64,000 nt of DNA from Vibrio sp. STUT-A11 (GCF_026000435.1 NZ_AP026763.1:2852001-2916000); one strand, 5' to 3'; shown: positions 51,370 through 60,927, counted from the stretch's first letter. Translations and numbers: made by a program. The notes: generated by a model not told the origin, from the letters alone.

Positions 51370-53163
51370 TTACTGCTGGAATTTATTTTCATCTGGTGCC
51401 ACGTTCAGGATCTGTAGCGCACCTTTCATAATTTCAGAAAAAACCGGAGATGCCACAGAACCACCATAGTAATCATCACCTTGCGGCTCATTGACGATCA
51501 CCACGAGTGCGATTTTCGGGTCACTAACAGGAGCGAGACCTGCGGTGTAAGTAATATACTCATCACTGTACCCCCCCGCAGAAGCTTTACGAGAGGTACC
51601 GGTTTTCGCCCCAATTCGGTAGCCCGGCACTGCCGCACGGCGAGCTGAGCCACCTTGCTGCGTTACCGTTTCTAACATATCAAGTACCTGACGCGCATGC
51701 AGAGGGCTGACGACCTGGCGAGACATATTGTTGTCGTTACTTTCGATGATATGTATCGGCTCGTATTTACCAAGGTTTCCGAGCGTGGCATAAGCGTGCG
51801 CAAGCTGAATGGGTGTAATAGAGAGACCATAGCCAAAAGAGATGGTCGCCCTTTCAATCGGTGACCAGCGCGACCGACTTGGGAAAATCCCCGTCACTTC
51901 ACCCACCAGGTTCAAACCAGAAAGCTCTCCAAAACCGACAGAGCTGTATAAACCCAGTAGTGCCTCAACAGGCATTTGCATCGCCAGTTTAGTCACACCG
52001 ACGTTACTGGACTTTTTCAGGATCATCTCCAGGCTGGCTTTACCAACGCGAGAGACGTCCTTAACCCGGCTTCCACCTAATCGAAGCACGCCGTTTCCCG
52101 TATCAACGATGGTATCGGTATCAGCGATTTCATTTTCTAACGCAGCCAGAATCACAAATGGCTTAATGGTTGACCCCGGCTCCATGGAGTCAGTAATCAC
52201 ACGGTTGCGCATTTTGTAACTTTGCCAATCACTGCGATTATTCGGGTTATACGATGGCGCGTTAACCATCGCCAATACCGCGCCAGTTTTAACGTCCAAC
52301 ATCACAACAGAGCCAGAGGTGGCACGGTGGTCCGCCACCGACTGTTTAATGGCTCGATACGCAATCGCTTGTAAACGTTGATCTATGGTTAGTTGCAGAG
52401 ACTTACCTTCTTGTTTGTCTTGCCAGGCAATATTCTCGACCACTCGACCATAACGGTCTTTACGGATGGTTTTTTTACCTTCTTGGCCAGTCAGCCATTC
52501 ATCATAGCTGCGCTCTACGCCTTCCAAGCCATGGCCATCGATTCCCGTTACTCCCACTAAGTGAGCACTAACCTCACCTGCCGGATAATAACGACGAGAC
52601 TCGGATTTAAGCCCGACGCCCGGTAATTTCAACTCGCGGATATAATTTGCCATGGCGGGACTAACCTGACGCTGCAGGTAAATAAAACGACGCTTTTCAT
52701 TGCTCCTGATTTTGTTAATCAGACCTTGACGATCAACGCCCAAAACGTCAGCCAGCGCATGCCAGCTTTGAGTTTGACTCAGGGCATTTTCTTTAAAGAT
52801 AGTCGCCGGATCGGCCCAAACGGCTTCAACAGGAACACTGACGGCAAGAGCTTCTCCGTTGCGGTCAGAGATAATGCCTCGTGCAGAAGGAATCGACTTA
52901 ACTCGAACAGAGCGCAGATCACCTTGTTTAATTAGGTTATCGGGCTCGATAATTTGGATGTACGCCACACGCCCAATAAGCAGCGCAAACGCACAGAAGA
53001 CAAAAAACAGTAATAGATGGAAACGCCAACGAATCAAAAAAGACTCTTCTACCTCAACTTTTGCTGCTGTTTTTTCAGTTTTATTATCATCGACTGCAGC
53101 TTTTGCTTTTGTGGAAACCTTGCGCTTATTTCCTTGTTTGGTATTGGTTTTCTTTCTAATCAT
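51370..53163 (-). CDS. ftsI: septum peptidoglycan transpeptidase FtsI (PBP3)
   Basis: FtsI is the class B penicillin-binding protein that crosslinks septal peptidoglycan with FtsW. The 597-residue protein has a longer basic, Lys-rich cytoplasmic tail (1-45), one membrane helix (about 48-66), a pedestal domain and the transpeptidase domain with catalytic Ser331 in EPGSTIKPFV, the SSN triad in LKKSSNVGV and KTG in IGAKTGTSRKA. It overlaps ftsL by 4 bases. Confidence 0.98.
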   Translation of the reverse strand: MIRKKTNTKQGNKRKVSTKAKAAVDDNKTEKTAAKVEVEESFLIRWRFHLLLFFVFCAFALLIGRVAYIQIIEPDNLIKQGDLRSVRVKSIPSARGIISDRNGEALAVSVPVEAVWADPATIFKENALSQTQSWHALADVLGVDRQGLINKIRSNEKRRFIYLQRQVSPAMANYIRELKLPGVGLKSESRRYYPAGEVSAHLVGVTGIDGHGLEGVERSYDEWLTGQEGKKTIRKDRYGRVVENIAWQDKQEGKSLQLTIDQRLQAIAYRAIKQSVADHRATSGSVVMLDVKTGAVLAMVNAPSYNPNNRSDWQSYKMRNRVITDSMEPGSTIKPFVILAALENEIADTDTIVDTGNGVLRLGGSRVKDVSRVGKASLEMILKKSSNVGVTKLAMQMPVEALLGLYSSVGFGELSGLNLVGEVTGIFPSRSRWSPIERATISFGYGLSITPIQLAHAYATLGNLGKYEPIHIIESNDNNMSRQVVSPLHARQVLDMLETVTQQGGSARRAAVPGYRIGAKTGTSRKASAGGYSDEYITYTAGLAPVSDPKIALVVIVNEPQGDDYYGGSVASPVFSEIMKGALQILNVAPDENKFQQ

Positions 53164-53477
53164 TTTAGTGTGATAACCACTTCTTTATCGCCGTCAGGTC
53201 GTTTCATTTCAAGTTCCTTTTTTGCAAGGTCTTGAACTCGACTATGTTCTGCCAGGGCGTTTTCTTCCAACATCAGGTTGCGCCATTCACTGTCTAGCCG
53301 CTCTCGCTCGACCAGAGTGTGATCTTTTTCGGTGATCGCTTGACGCGCATGGTGGGTAGCAAATACCACTCCCATTGCTGATGCCAGAATAAGCAGCAAC
53401 AACAATAAAGGCCAACGACCAACTGTGAGTAAGTCCGTGGCAATCAACTTAGCAAGGTTAGGAGTGGCTTTCGTCAT
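53160..53477 (-). CDS. ftsL: cell division protein FtsL
   Basis: FtsL is a small bitopic coiled-coil protein that forms the FtsQLB complex. The 105-residue product has a short cytoplasmic part, a membrane helix (about 21-41, WPLLLLLLILASAMGVV) and a periplasmic helical/leucine-zipper region (50-90). Length and position between rsmH and ftsI fit the family, which is poorly conserved in sequence. It begins 5 bases after the rsmH stop. Confidence 0.95.
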   Translation of the reverse strand: MTKATPNLAKLIATDLLTVGRWPLLLLLLILASAMGVVFATHHARQAITEKDHTLVERERLDSEWRNLMLEENALAEHSRVQDLAKKELEMKRPDGDKEVVITLK

Positions 53478-53482
53478 AATAA

Positions 53483-54433
53483 TTAAAGCTTTTCAGCAAT
53501 TCTTAACACAGAACTGCGTGAACGAGGATTTATGTCAATTTCTTGTTTACTTGGCTTAATCGCTTTGCCAATGGGTTTCATGTTCGCACTACCCAGCTCT
53601 TTGATTTGTGCTTCGGTTAGCGGAATACCATGCGGGACTTCCGGCCCTTTACTCTCTTTACGGATAAAGCGCTTCACCATGCGGTCTTCCAATGAGTGGA
53701 AGCTAATTACAGACAAACGCCCTTGTGGAGCAAGAATACTTGCCGCTCCTTTTAGCGCAGTATCAATCTCTTCTAGTTCACTATTGATGTAAATACGGAA
53801 TGCCTGAAATGCGCGCGTCGCAGGGTGTTTTTTCTCTTTAAAGCTTTTTGGAGCCGCTTCTGAAATTAGCTTCGCTAACTGGCCCGTACGAACCATTGGC
53901 TCGTTTTCTTCGTTTTCACGGTATTCCACAATCGCGCGCGCAATACGGCGAGCGTGTTTGTCTTCTCCAAATTCGCGAATCACCCAGGTGATGTCATCCA
54001 AATCCGCTTCCATTAGCCACTGAGATACCGAAATGCCCGTGGTTGGATCCATGCGCATGTCCAGTGGGCCATCTTTCATAAAGCTAAAACCACGCTCAGC
54101 GTCATCTAGCTGAGGAGACGAAACGCCAAGATCTAGCAATACACCGTCTACTTTGCCAACCAGATCGTAATCTTGTGCGTATTCAGCCATGCCAGAGAAT
54201 GGACCGTGAATAATGGTGAAACGAGGGTCGTCAATCTTACCCGCTTCTGCGATAGCCTGTGGGTCGCGGTCAATACTGTAAAGTCGGCCGTTTTCACCTA
54301 GCTTAGATAAAATCGTACGGCTGTGACCGCCTCGGCCAAATGTTCCATCGATATAGATACCGTCAGGTTTGATTGCCAGGCCATCAATGGATTCATTTAA
54401 TAACACGGAAATATGTTGAAAGGTTTCGGTCAT
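53483..54433 (-). CDS. rsmH: 16S rRNA (cytosine(1402)-N(4))-methyltransferase RsmH
   Basis: RsmH (MraW) N4-methylates C1402 in the ribosomal P site. The 316-residue product has HISVLLNESIDGL at the start, the SAM-binding IDGTFGRGGHSR and LLDLGVSSPQLDDAERGFSF, and FHSLEDRMVKRF near the end. The ATG at 54433 has GAGAAAG upstream; a frame opening 54 bases earlier is not used. It is the first gene of the dcw cluster here: no mraZ lies upstream, where 230 bases separate it from rnpB. A TTGACT near 54613 could be part of the cluster promoter. Confidence 0.97.
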   Translation of the reverse strand: MTETFQHISVLLNESIDGLAIKPDGIYIDGTFGRGGHSRTILSKLGENGRLYSIDRDPQAIAEAGKIDDPRFTIIHGPFSGMAEYAQDYDLVGKVDGVLLDLGVSSPQLDDAERGFSFMKDGPLDMRMDPTTGISVSQWLMEADLDDITWVIREFGEDKHARRIARAIVEYRENEENEPMVRTGQLAKLISEAAPKSFKEKKHPATRAFQAFRIYINSELEEIDTALKGAASILAPQGRLSVISFHSLEDRMVKRFIRKESKGPEVPHGIPLTEAQIKELGSANMKPIGKAIKPSKQEIDINPRSRSSVLRIAEKL

Positions 54434-54621
54434 AGCTTTCTCGTTGAATAATCTTGAAGCGACTTTTAGGGCGTGTTGTGCTCTCATGCTGAATTAATCA
54501 GCGAGTGAATAATAGTTCCTAGTGTACTGATTTCCCACATCATCGCCACCACAAGTCTAGAGTGAGACGTGATTAAATACCAAGTTTATTGGTAATGACG
54601 CAGTCTGAGTCAATAAAATGC

Positions 54622-54656
54622 AAAAAACCCATCATTACTAACAAGTAATGATGGGT
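54622..54656 (-). terminator. rnpB terminator
   Basis: On the minus strand the 12-bp stem CCCATCATTACT / AGTAATGATGGG is followed by TTTTTTG, just after the RNase P RNA 3' end. Confidence 0.93.
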
Positions 54657-54663
54657 CTCGAAT

Positions 54664-55093
<430 letters not shown>

Positions 55094-55101
55094 GAGGGCG
55101 G

Positions 55102-55130
55102 ATTGTATAGAGTTCTCCTCTCCGCGTCTA
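55102..55130 (-). promoter_or_regulatory. rnpB promoter
   Basis: On the minus strand TAGACG (55130-55125), 17 bases, TACAAT (55107-55102), followed after 8 bases by the RNA 5' end. The GC-rich sequence between the -10 and the start resembles a stable-RNA discriminator. Confidence 0.7.
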
Positions 55131-55213
55131 GTGAGATCACAGATATGATGTAAGGAATGCATCAAGTGGTGCTTTTTTGCTCTAACAACGCCCCAACATG
55201 ACGTCTGGTTAAC

Positions 55214-55246
55214 AGAAAAAAGGGCTAATGAAAATCATTAGCCCTA
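55214..55246 (-). terminator. rsmI terminator
   Basis: On the minus strand AGGGCTAATGA TTT TCATTAGCCCT is followed by TTTTTT, about 45 bases after the rsmI stop. Confidence 0.92.
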
Positions 55247-55289
55247 ATCCATTTTGCTAGGTAAACCTGTTTAGACAGAGGCCGCCTGA

Positions 55290-56153
55290 TTAATCCAGGT
55301 TTTCTAAACCCCATTTATACAAAGCGTTCTTTTTAAGGTTATGGATTTCTGCCACCAACGCCGCCGCCTTTTTGAGTGGCAACTCTTTGGTTAAAATACC
55401 CAGTGTGCGCAACGCGTCATCAGGCAAAGAGTCATCCGCAGTTTCTCGATGGCCATGAATCAGTAACACCATTTCTCCGCGCTGTTGGTTATCGTCGCTT
55501 TTCACCCATTCGATTAACTTTCCAAGCGGCATACCTTGAATAGTTTCAAACGTTTTGGTCAACTCTCGCGCCAAAACAACTTCTCGTTCAGGGCCAAGAA
55601 CGTCTAACATATCTTGTAGCGAGTCTAAAATACGGTGCGGAGATTCATAGAAGATACAAGTGCGCTCTACCGATGCGATTTCTAAAAACTTGTCTTTACG
55701 TCCTTTGCTTTTCGGCGGTAGAAACCCTTCAAAACTGAAGCGGTCAGAGGGCAAACCAGAAGCACTTAACGCTGTGATAACCGCACACGCACCAGGAAGA
55801 GGCACAACTCTTACGCCCGCTTGACGACATTTTGTCACCAGATGGTACCCTGGATCGCTGATTAAAGGTGTTCCTGCGTCAGAAACCAGCGCGATGGACT
55901 GACCTGAAAGTAGCTTTTCCACCAAGACCTGCGCTTTTTGCTGTTCGTTGTGATCATGCAACGCAAAAGTTTTGGTTTGAATATTGAAGTGAGACAGTAA
56001 TTTACCCGTATGTCGGGTATCCTCAGCAGCAATGATGTCCACATTCGACAGAACCTCGATAGCACGTTGGGTGATATCTGCTAAATTTCCGATGGGAGTC
56101 GGTACGATAAAGAGAGTTGGCCCCTCATTCGGCAAATTATTTTTATCTGTCAT
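55290..56153 (-). CDS. rsmI: 16S rRNA (cytidine(1402)-2'-O)-methyltransferase RsmI
   Basis: RsmI 2'-O-methylates the same nucleotide (C1402) as RsmH, encoded about 1 kb away in this window. The 287-residue product has LFIVPTPIGNLADIT, AAEDTRHTGKLL, SDAGTPLISDPGY and ESPHRI, the signature of this tetrapyrrole-methylase-like family. It is divergent from lpoA with 68 bases between the starts, the arrangement also seen in E. coli. Confidence 0.97.
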   Translation of the reverse strand: MTDKNNLPNEGPTLFIVPTPIGNLADITQRAIEVLSNVDIIAAEDTRHTGKLLSHFNIQTKTFALHDHNEQQKAQVLVEKLLSGQSIALVSDAGTPLISDPGYHLVTKCRQAGVRVVPLPGACAVITALSASGLPSDRFSFEGFLPPKSKGRKDKFLEIASVERTCIFYESPHRILDSLQDMLDVLGPEREVVLARELTKTFETIQGMPLGKLIEWVKSDDNQQRGEMVLLIHGHRETADDSLPDDALRTLGILTKELPLKKAAALVAEIHNLKKNALYKWGLENLD

Positions 56154-56188
56154 TTGTTTACCATCACTTCAACGATTAATATAAAGAC

Positions 56189-56204
56189 AATTTTGTACAA
56201 AATT
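56189..56204. promoter_or_regulatory. 16-bp perfect palindrome between rsmI and lpoA
   Basis: AATTTTGTACAAAATT is its own reverse complement and lies in the middle of the 68-base divergent promoter region. It could be an operator; no regulator is recognised. Confidence 0.4.
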
Positions 56205-56221
56205 ATAGAGAACTCACGGCA

Positions 56222-58036
56222 ATGATTAACCATAAGAGACTCAGTGTACCACGCATACTCACTCCTGTTGCACTAGCAATTACACTCGCCGCCTGTTCTT
56301 CAGGTCCGAGACAACCTGATGGTGTAGATGTCACACTGGAGCCTACCCAGTCAGTGCAGAGCTACATGATTCAAGCTGACAGCTCGGAAGGCAGCGTACA
56401 AAACGACTGGTTGATCATGGCAGCCAAGGCCGCAATTCAAGCCAACCAACTTGATCAGGCCGAACTACTGATCACTCGACTTTCTCGCCAGCAATTGTCA
56501 GAAGTACAACAGGCTGAGTGGCAACTGGCGCGAGGAACCATACAGCAAAAGCAAGGCAATTACTCTCAGTTACTACAACTACTGAACTTTAAGCCTTGGT
56601 GGAAACTGCCGAATGAACAGTGGAAGGACTATTATGCGTTACGAGCAGACGCTTACCAAAGCCTGAACCAGTCATTTGAAGCAAACCGCGAACTGGTTAT
56701 GCTAAGTCAGTATTCCTCTTCTTCAGAACAGAGAGAAATTTCCAGCCGTATTTGGATGAACTTCGGTAGCTACTCAGAAGCAGAATTGACATCGCTAAGC
56801 ACGGCTCCAAACGAAGAAGTTTTGAGTGGCTGGTTGCAACTGGCGATTTACTCTAAATCGATGTCAGGCAACCTTTCTCAGCTAAGAAACACGCTAGAGA
56901 ATTGGTTAACAGAAAACCCATCTCACCCAGCAGCCGTCTACACACCAGAAGAAATTCAAAACATTTTATCGCTCAACATCGTTAAGCCGAATAATACCGC
57001 GTTGCTTCTACCACTGACGGGGAAATTTGCTCCTCAGGCACAGCTGATCCGTGAAGGCTTCATGTTTGCGATGATGAATGATGAGAATCGTGACCAGAGC
57101 ACAAGCTTAACCGTTATCGATACGCATGCTTATAGCGCCGACCAAATCAAACAACGTCTTATCAACGAAAATATCGATTTTGTTGTTGGCCCGCTGCAAA
57201 AAGAAAATGTTGAGCTGTTACAGACCTCTATTGATGGTTCTTCTGCGGGTCCAACCATTCCAGCTTTAGCGTTGAACATCCCTGAAGAGATCAAACCGGG
57301 CAGTAATATCTGCTATCTGGCACTTTCACCAGAGCAAGAAGTGGCACAAGCAGCGAAATACCTGTTTAACCAAGGCTATAATTTCCCGCTAATTCTTGCT
57401 CCTAAAGGCAGTTACGGCGAGCGAGTGGTTGAAGCGTTTAATGAAGAGTGGAATAAATACAGCTCAAACAAAGTCGCAACCAGCTACTTTGGAGATAAAC
57501 GACAGCTGCAAAAAGACATCAATGACGTATTCGGCCTGCAGGAAAGTAAACAGCGTATCGCTCAGATGCAATCGCTGATGAAAATTAAACTGGAGACACA
57601 GCCACGTAGCCGTCGCGACGTCGATGCAGTGTACATAGTAGCGAGAAGTTCTGAACTGACTTTGATTAAACCATTCATCGAAGTCGCGATTAACCCAGAT
57701 GCCAAGCCGCCACAAATCTTCTCTAACTCTCGTAGTAATAGCGGTGGCGCAACTTACGATGATTTGACTGGCATTATTTACAGCGATATTCCGCTACTGA
57801 TCGACCCAGACCCGACGGTTGCCGCTGAAATGAAAGAGTTATGGGCAGAACAATCCAATATGGAAGTCCGCTTAAAAGCGCTTGGTATGGATGCATACAA
57901 GTTGATTGGCGAACTGCCTCAGATGAAGCTGGTTCCAGGGCTATCTATCCGAGGTCAGACAGGTGTTCTAAGCCTCGATAACAACTGTGTTGTGCAACGT
58001 GAGCTAAGTTGGGCTGAGCGTGGGGCTTTTCAGTAA
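56222..58036 (+). CDS. lpoA: penicillin-binding protein activator LpoA
   Basis: LpoA is an outer-membrane lipoprotein that reaches through the periplasm to activate PBP1A. The 604-residue product has a lipoprotein signal with lipobox LAAC (Cys25), a TPR-like helical N-terminal domain (about 50-250; QLDQAELLITRLS) and a C-terminal domain with a periplasmic binding protein fold from LLLPLTGKFAPQAQLIREGF (about 262) onward. Ribosome binding site is weak (GAGAAC). It overlaps yraN by 17 bases; the order lpoA-yraN-diaA-dolP is conserved. Confidence 0.96.
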   Translation: MINHKRLSVPRILTPVALAITLAACSSGPRQPDGVDVTLEPTQSVQSYMIQADSSEGSVQNDWLIMAAKAAIQANQLDQAELLITRLSRQQLSEVQQAEWQLARGTIQQKQGNYSQLLQLLNFKPWWKLPNEQWKDYYALRADAYQSLNQSFEANRELVMLSQYSSSSEQREISSRIWMNFGSYSEAELTSLSTAPNEEVLSGWLQLAIYSKSMSGNLSQLRNTLENWLTENPSHPAAVYTPEEIQNILSLNIVKPNNTALLLPLTGKFAPQAQLIREGFMFAMMNDENRDQSTSLTVIDTHAYSADQIKQRLINENIDFVVGPLQKENVELLQTSIDGSSAGPTIPALALNIPEEIKPGSNICYLALSPEQEVAQAAKYLFNQGYNFPLILAPKGSYGERVVEAFNEEWNKYSSNKVATSYFGDKRQLQKDINDVFGLQESKQRIAQMQSLMKIKLETQPRSRRDVDAVYIVARSSELTLIKPFIEVAINPDAKPPQIFSNSRSNSGGATYDDLTGIIYSDIPLLIDPDPTVAAEMKELWAEQSNMEVRLKALGMDAYKLIGELPQMKLVPGLSIRGQTGVLSLDNNCVVQRELSWAERGAFQ

Positions 58037-58388
58037 ACGTCAGATAGGTAATCAATATGAAACTCTGGCGAAGCAGTACCTAATTCGCCAGGGTTTACGC
58101 TTTGTTGAGCAAAATTTTCTGACAAAAGTCGGCGAAATTGATTTAATCTTCCAACAAGGTAAAACTATCGTCTTCGTCGAAGTCAAATATCGCAAGAATG
58201 ATCGTTTTGGCTCGGCAGCGGAAATGGTCACTCGCGCCAAAATGCGCAAGCTGATCAAAACCGCAAACATCTGGCTAAGTCGCCAGAGACAGTCCATATA
58301 TACAATCGATTACCGGTTCGATGTTATCGCCATTCACGACAATGGCCGAGATATTAACTGGATACAAAACGCAATATCTGAAGGATAA
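58020..58388 (+). CDS. yraN: YraN family (UPF0102) endonuclease-like protein
   Basis: The 122-residue protein has a restriction-endonuclease-like fold with GNQYETLAKQYL, VGEIDLIFQQG and the PD-(D/E)xK-type motif FVEVKYRKN. The biological role is unknown. The GTG at 58020 is used, inside the end of lpoA; the family N-terminus (GxxGExxAxxYL) fits this start. It is followed by diaA after 3 bases. Confidence 0.93.
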   Translation: MGLFSKRQIGNQYETLAKQYLIRQGLRFVEQNFLTKVGEIDLIFQQGKTIVFVEVKYRKNDRFGSAAEMVTRAKMRKLIKTANIWLSRQRQSIYTIDYRFDVIAIHDNGRDINWIQNAISEG

Positions 58389-58391
58389 GCG

Positions 58392-58982
58392 ATGCTAGAT
58401 AGCATTAAAGACAGCTTTACAGAAAGTATTCAAATTCAAATTGCAGCTGCTGAAGCACTGCCAGACGCTATAACTCATGCCGCTCAAGCCATGGTTTCGA
58501 GTTTGCTCAACGGTAACAAAATCCTATGCTGTGGAAACGGTGGAAGTGCCGCCAATTCACAACAATTTGTCTCTTGCCTGTTAAACCGCTTTGAGACAGA
58601 GCGTCCCAGCCTACCAGCCATGGCCCTGACCGCTGACAACACAACGCTAACAGCCGTTGCCAACGACTACCATTATCAGGAAATTTTTTCTAAGCAAGTT
58701 CGTGCATTTGGTCAGCCGGGGGACATTCTTCTTGCCCTATCGACCAGCGGCAATAGCAAGAACATCATCAAAGCAATGGAAGCGGCGGTAACTCGAGACA
58801 TGACGATCATTGCACTCACAGGCAAAGATGGCGGCGAGATGGCGGGTCTACTGGGTGAAAATGACGTCGAGATTCGAATCCCGTCTCATCGCACAGCACG
58901 CATTCATGAAGTCCACATGGTGACCCTGCATTGTTTATGTGACTTGATTGACCAAGTACTTTTCCCTGCTCACGAAGAATAA
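58392..58982 (+). CDS. diaA: DnaA initiator-associating protein DiaA
   Basis: DiaA is a tetrameric SIS-domain protein that binds DnaA and promotes initiation at oriC in E. coli. The 196-residue product aligns with E. coli DiaA across its length: FTESIQIQIAAAEALPDAI, GNKILCCGNGGSAAN, LLALSTSGNSKNI and the C-terminal CLCDLIDQVLFP. It resembles GmhA (sedoheptulose-7-phosphate isomerase), but position between yraN and dolP and the N-terminus fit DiaA. dciA, another replication factor, is also in this window. Confidence 0.93.
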   Translation: MLDSIKDSFTESIQIQIAAAEALPDAITHAAQAMVSSLLNGNKILCCGNGGSAANSQQFVSCLLNRFETERPSLPAMALTADNTTLTAVANDYHYQEIFSKQVRAFGQPGDILLALSTSGNSKNIIKAMEAAVTRDMTIIALTGKDGGEMAGLLGENDVEIRIPSHRTARIHEVHMVTLHCLCDLIDQVLFPAHEE

Positions 58983-59003
58983 CTCAGATCGAGAATCAGA
59001 ATT

Positions 59004-59672
59004 ATGTTACGCAGCCTCATCATTTTATTTACTGTGCTTAATCTTAGTGGTTGTGCAGGTTTGTTCATTGCTGGCGCAGCAACGACAGCCAATATCGTCA
59101 CCGATACACGTACGACCAAACAGATTTGGCAAGACAACAACATTGAGTTTGAGGTCGCCGCGATTGGTAATAAGCAGCCATTTAAAGGTCAGGCTCGTGT
59201 TTTCGCCAGCTCATACAATGGAACTGTAGTACTAATGGGTCAAGCTCCAACTCAGGACTTAATCAGTGATCTTGAGAAAAGAACCCGTGCAATCACCGGC
59301 GTGAAAGTCATTCACAACCAAATGAAGCAAAAAGCGCCGCTAACGGTTACGCAAATCAGTAATGACAGCTGGATCACCACCAAAGTAAAATCCTCGCTGC
59401 TCACTGATGAGCAGCTAAATGCTGTCAAAGTAAAAGTGATTACTGAAGATAGTGAAGTGTTTCTGTTCGGCTATGTAACAGAAGCACAGAGTCAGCGAGC
59501 GATAGAAATCGCACGTAATGTCTCGGGGGTAAAGCAAGTGATTAATGGGTTCCAGTACGGAGAGGCAGAACCCGTTGACGTGGACTTACCAAATAATGGT
59601 GCAAAACCAATACAAAGTGACACAAACCAAGATGGTGAAGAGAACGTTGAGGTATTCACTATAAGTGAGTGA
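59004..59672 (+). CDS. dolP: BON-domain lipoprotein DolP (YraP)
   Basis: This outer-membrane lipoprotein supports envelope integrity and, in E. coli, the BAM complex. The 222-residue product has a lipoprotein signal (LSGC, Cys17), then two BON domains (about 49-117, FKGQARVFASSYNGTVVLMG; and 125-193, WITTKVKSSLL with EVFLFGYVTEAQS). It has a longer acidic C-terminal tail than E. coli YraP (191 residues). It ends the lpoA operon. Confidence 0.94.
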   Translation: MLRSLIILFTVLNLSGCAGLFIAGAATTANIVTDTRTTKQIWQDNNIEFEVAAIGNKQPFKGQARVFASSYNGTVVLMGQAPTQDLISDLEKRTRAITGVKVIHNQMKQKAPLTVTQISNDSWITTKVKSSLLTDEQLNAVKVKVITEDSEVFLFGYVTEAQSQRAIEIARNVSGVKQVINGFQYGEAEPVDVDLPNNGAKPIQSDTNQDGEENVEVFTISE

Positions 59673-59705
59673 TCGCCAAAGGATCACTTTAAAAATCAAG
59701 AAACC

Positions 59706-59740
59706 AAAAAAAAGCAGCGTAATCGCTGCTTTTTTTATTT
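59706..59740. terminator. bidirectional terminator of dolP and sspB
   Basis: AAAGCAGCG TAAT CGCTGCTTT with a poly-A tract before and poly-T after, serving both convergent genes; it slightly overlaps the sspB stop. Confidence 0.9.
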
Positions 59741-60220
59741 AATCACTCTTAAGCTTGGTTTGCCTTTCGGACGAGGTGCTTCACTTTCGTTGTCACCCGA
59801 TTCCGAGTCCTCTGCTTGAGGAGCTTCATCACTTACCGTCGTAAACGATGGCGACTGCTCTTCTTCCATCGTCTCCTCTTCGATATGTGTATAAGCCTCT
59901 TCAGGTTCAAACATCGTACCTGCACCATTTTCACGTGCATAAATAGCTTGAACCGCATAAACAGGCACAATTACCGAGTGCGGACGACCGCTAAAACGAG
60001 CATGGAAGGTAATCGCATCATTACCCAACTCAAGATTACCAACGGCACGAGGGGCAATATTCAGGATAATCTGGCCATCTTGAATAAACTCAACAGGTAC
60101 ACGTACACCTGGCATGGTTGCATCAACAACCAAATGAGGAGTTAAATCATTGTCTACCAGCCAGTCATAAAACGCACGAAGCATGTAAGGACGGCGAGCA
60201 GTCATTTTTGCAATATCCAT
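59735..60220 (-). CDS. sspB: ClpXP protease specificity-enhancing factor SspB
   Basis: SspB is the adaptor that delivers ssrA-tagged and RseA-fragment substrates to ClpXP. The 161-residue product has RRPYMLRAFYDWLVDNDLTP, the peptide-binding IILNIAPRAVGNLELGND and IYARENGAGTMFEPEEAY, an acidic flexible linker (about 110-150) and the ClpX-binding tail PSLRVIK. It follows sspA by 15 bases. Confidence 0.97.
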   Translation of the reverse strand: MDIAKMTARRPYMLRAFYDWLVDNDLTPHLVVDATMPGVRVPVEFIQDGQIILNIAPRAVGNLELGNDAITFHARFSGRPHSVIVPVYAVQAIYARENGAGTMFEPEEAYTHIEEETMEEEQSPSFTTVSDEAPQAEDSESGDNESEAPRPKGKPSLRVIK

Positions 60221-60235
60221 AACGTCTTTAATCGC

Positions 60236-60871
60236 TTAACGAACCAGACGCATTTCACGTTCTGCTTCCGTCAAAGAAGCCAGGAATGAATCACGTTCAA
60301 ATACGCGGTTCATGTAAACCTTGATCTCTTTAGAGCCAGGACCAACAAGCTCGATACCAAGTTGAGGTAAACGCCACAACAGTGGAGCTAAGTAGCAATC
60401 GATCAGGCTGAATTCTTCACTCATGAAGTATTCATATTCAGCAAAGATTGGCGCTAGAGTCAGAAGATCGTTACGCAGTTTCGTACGTGCTTTTTCTGAT
60501 TCTTCCGCGTTACCTTTCATTACTTTTTCAGCTAGTGAGTACCAATTACGTTCGATACGGTACATCATCAAACGACTGTTACCACGGGCAACAGGGTAAA
60601 CCGGCATTAGAGGTGGATGAGGAAAACGCTCGTCCAAGTACTCCATGATAATTTTTGAATCGTATAGCGCAAGCTCACGATCCACAAGAGTTGGCACTGA
60701 TTTATATGGGTTTAGCTCGATAAGTTCAGCAGGAAGGTTAGCTTCATCAACAAGCTCAACTTCAACACTTACACCTTTTTCAGCCAGTACAATGCGAACC
60801 TGATGGCTATACAAATCTGATGCACTTGAGAAAAGAGTCATCACAGAACGTTTATTGGCAGCTACAGCCAT
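60236..60871 (-). CDS. sspA: stringent starvation protein A SspA
   Basis: SspA is a glutathione-S-transferase-like RNA polymerase-associated protein that acts in stationary phase and acid stress. The 211-residue product (E. coli 212) begins MAVAANKRSVMTLFS and has the GST N-domain segments HQVRIVLAEKGV, NPYKSVPTLVDREL and IIMEYLDERFPHPPLMP. The ATG at 60871 has GGAGGG upstream; an earlier frame start would add 11 residues. It lies downstream of petC, separated by a terminator. Confidence 0.97.
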   Translation of the reverse strand: MAVAANKRSVMTLFSSASDLYSHQVRIVLAEKGVSVEVELVDEANLPAELIELNPYKSVPTLVDRELALYDSKIIMEYLDERFPHPPLMPVYPVARGNSRLMMYRIERNWYSLAEKVMKGNAEESEKARTKLRNDLLTLAPIFAEYEYFMSEEFSLIDCYLAPLLWRLPQLGIELVGPGSKEIKVYMNRVFERDSFLASLTEAEREMRLVR

Positions 60872-60892
60872 GGAGCCCTCCAGTACACTTAC

Positions 60893-60927
60893 AAATAAAA
60901 ACAATGGAGGCTAAGCCTCCATTGTAC
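60893..60927 (-). terminator. petABC operon terminator
   Basis: On the minus strand ACAATGGAGGC / GCCTCCATTGT with a short loop is followed by TTTTTATTT. The sspA promoter probably lies within or just after it. Confidence 0.88.

Noticed and set aside
54575..54596. Small palindrome ATACCAAGTTTATTGGTAAT resembling paired ends of the repeat element
   Set aside because: Only the ~6-base arms match; with no internal sequence it may be chance or a promoter feature.
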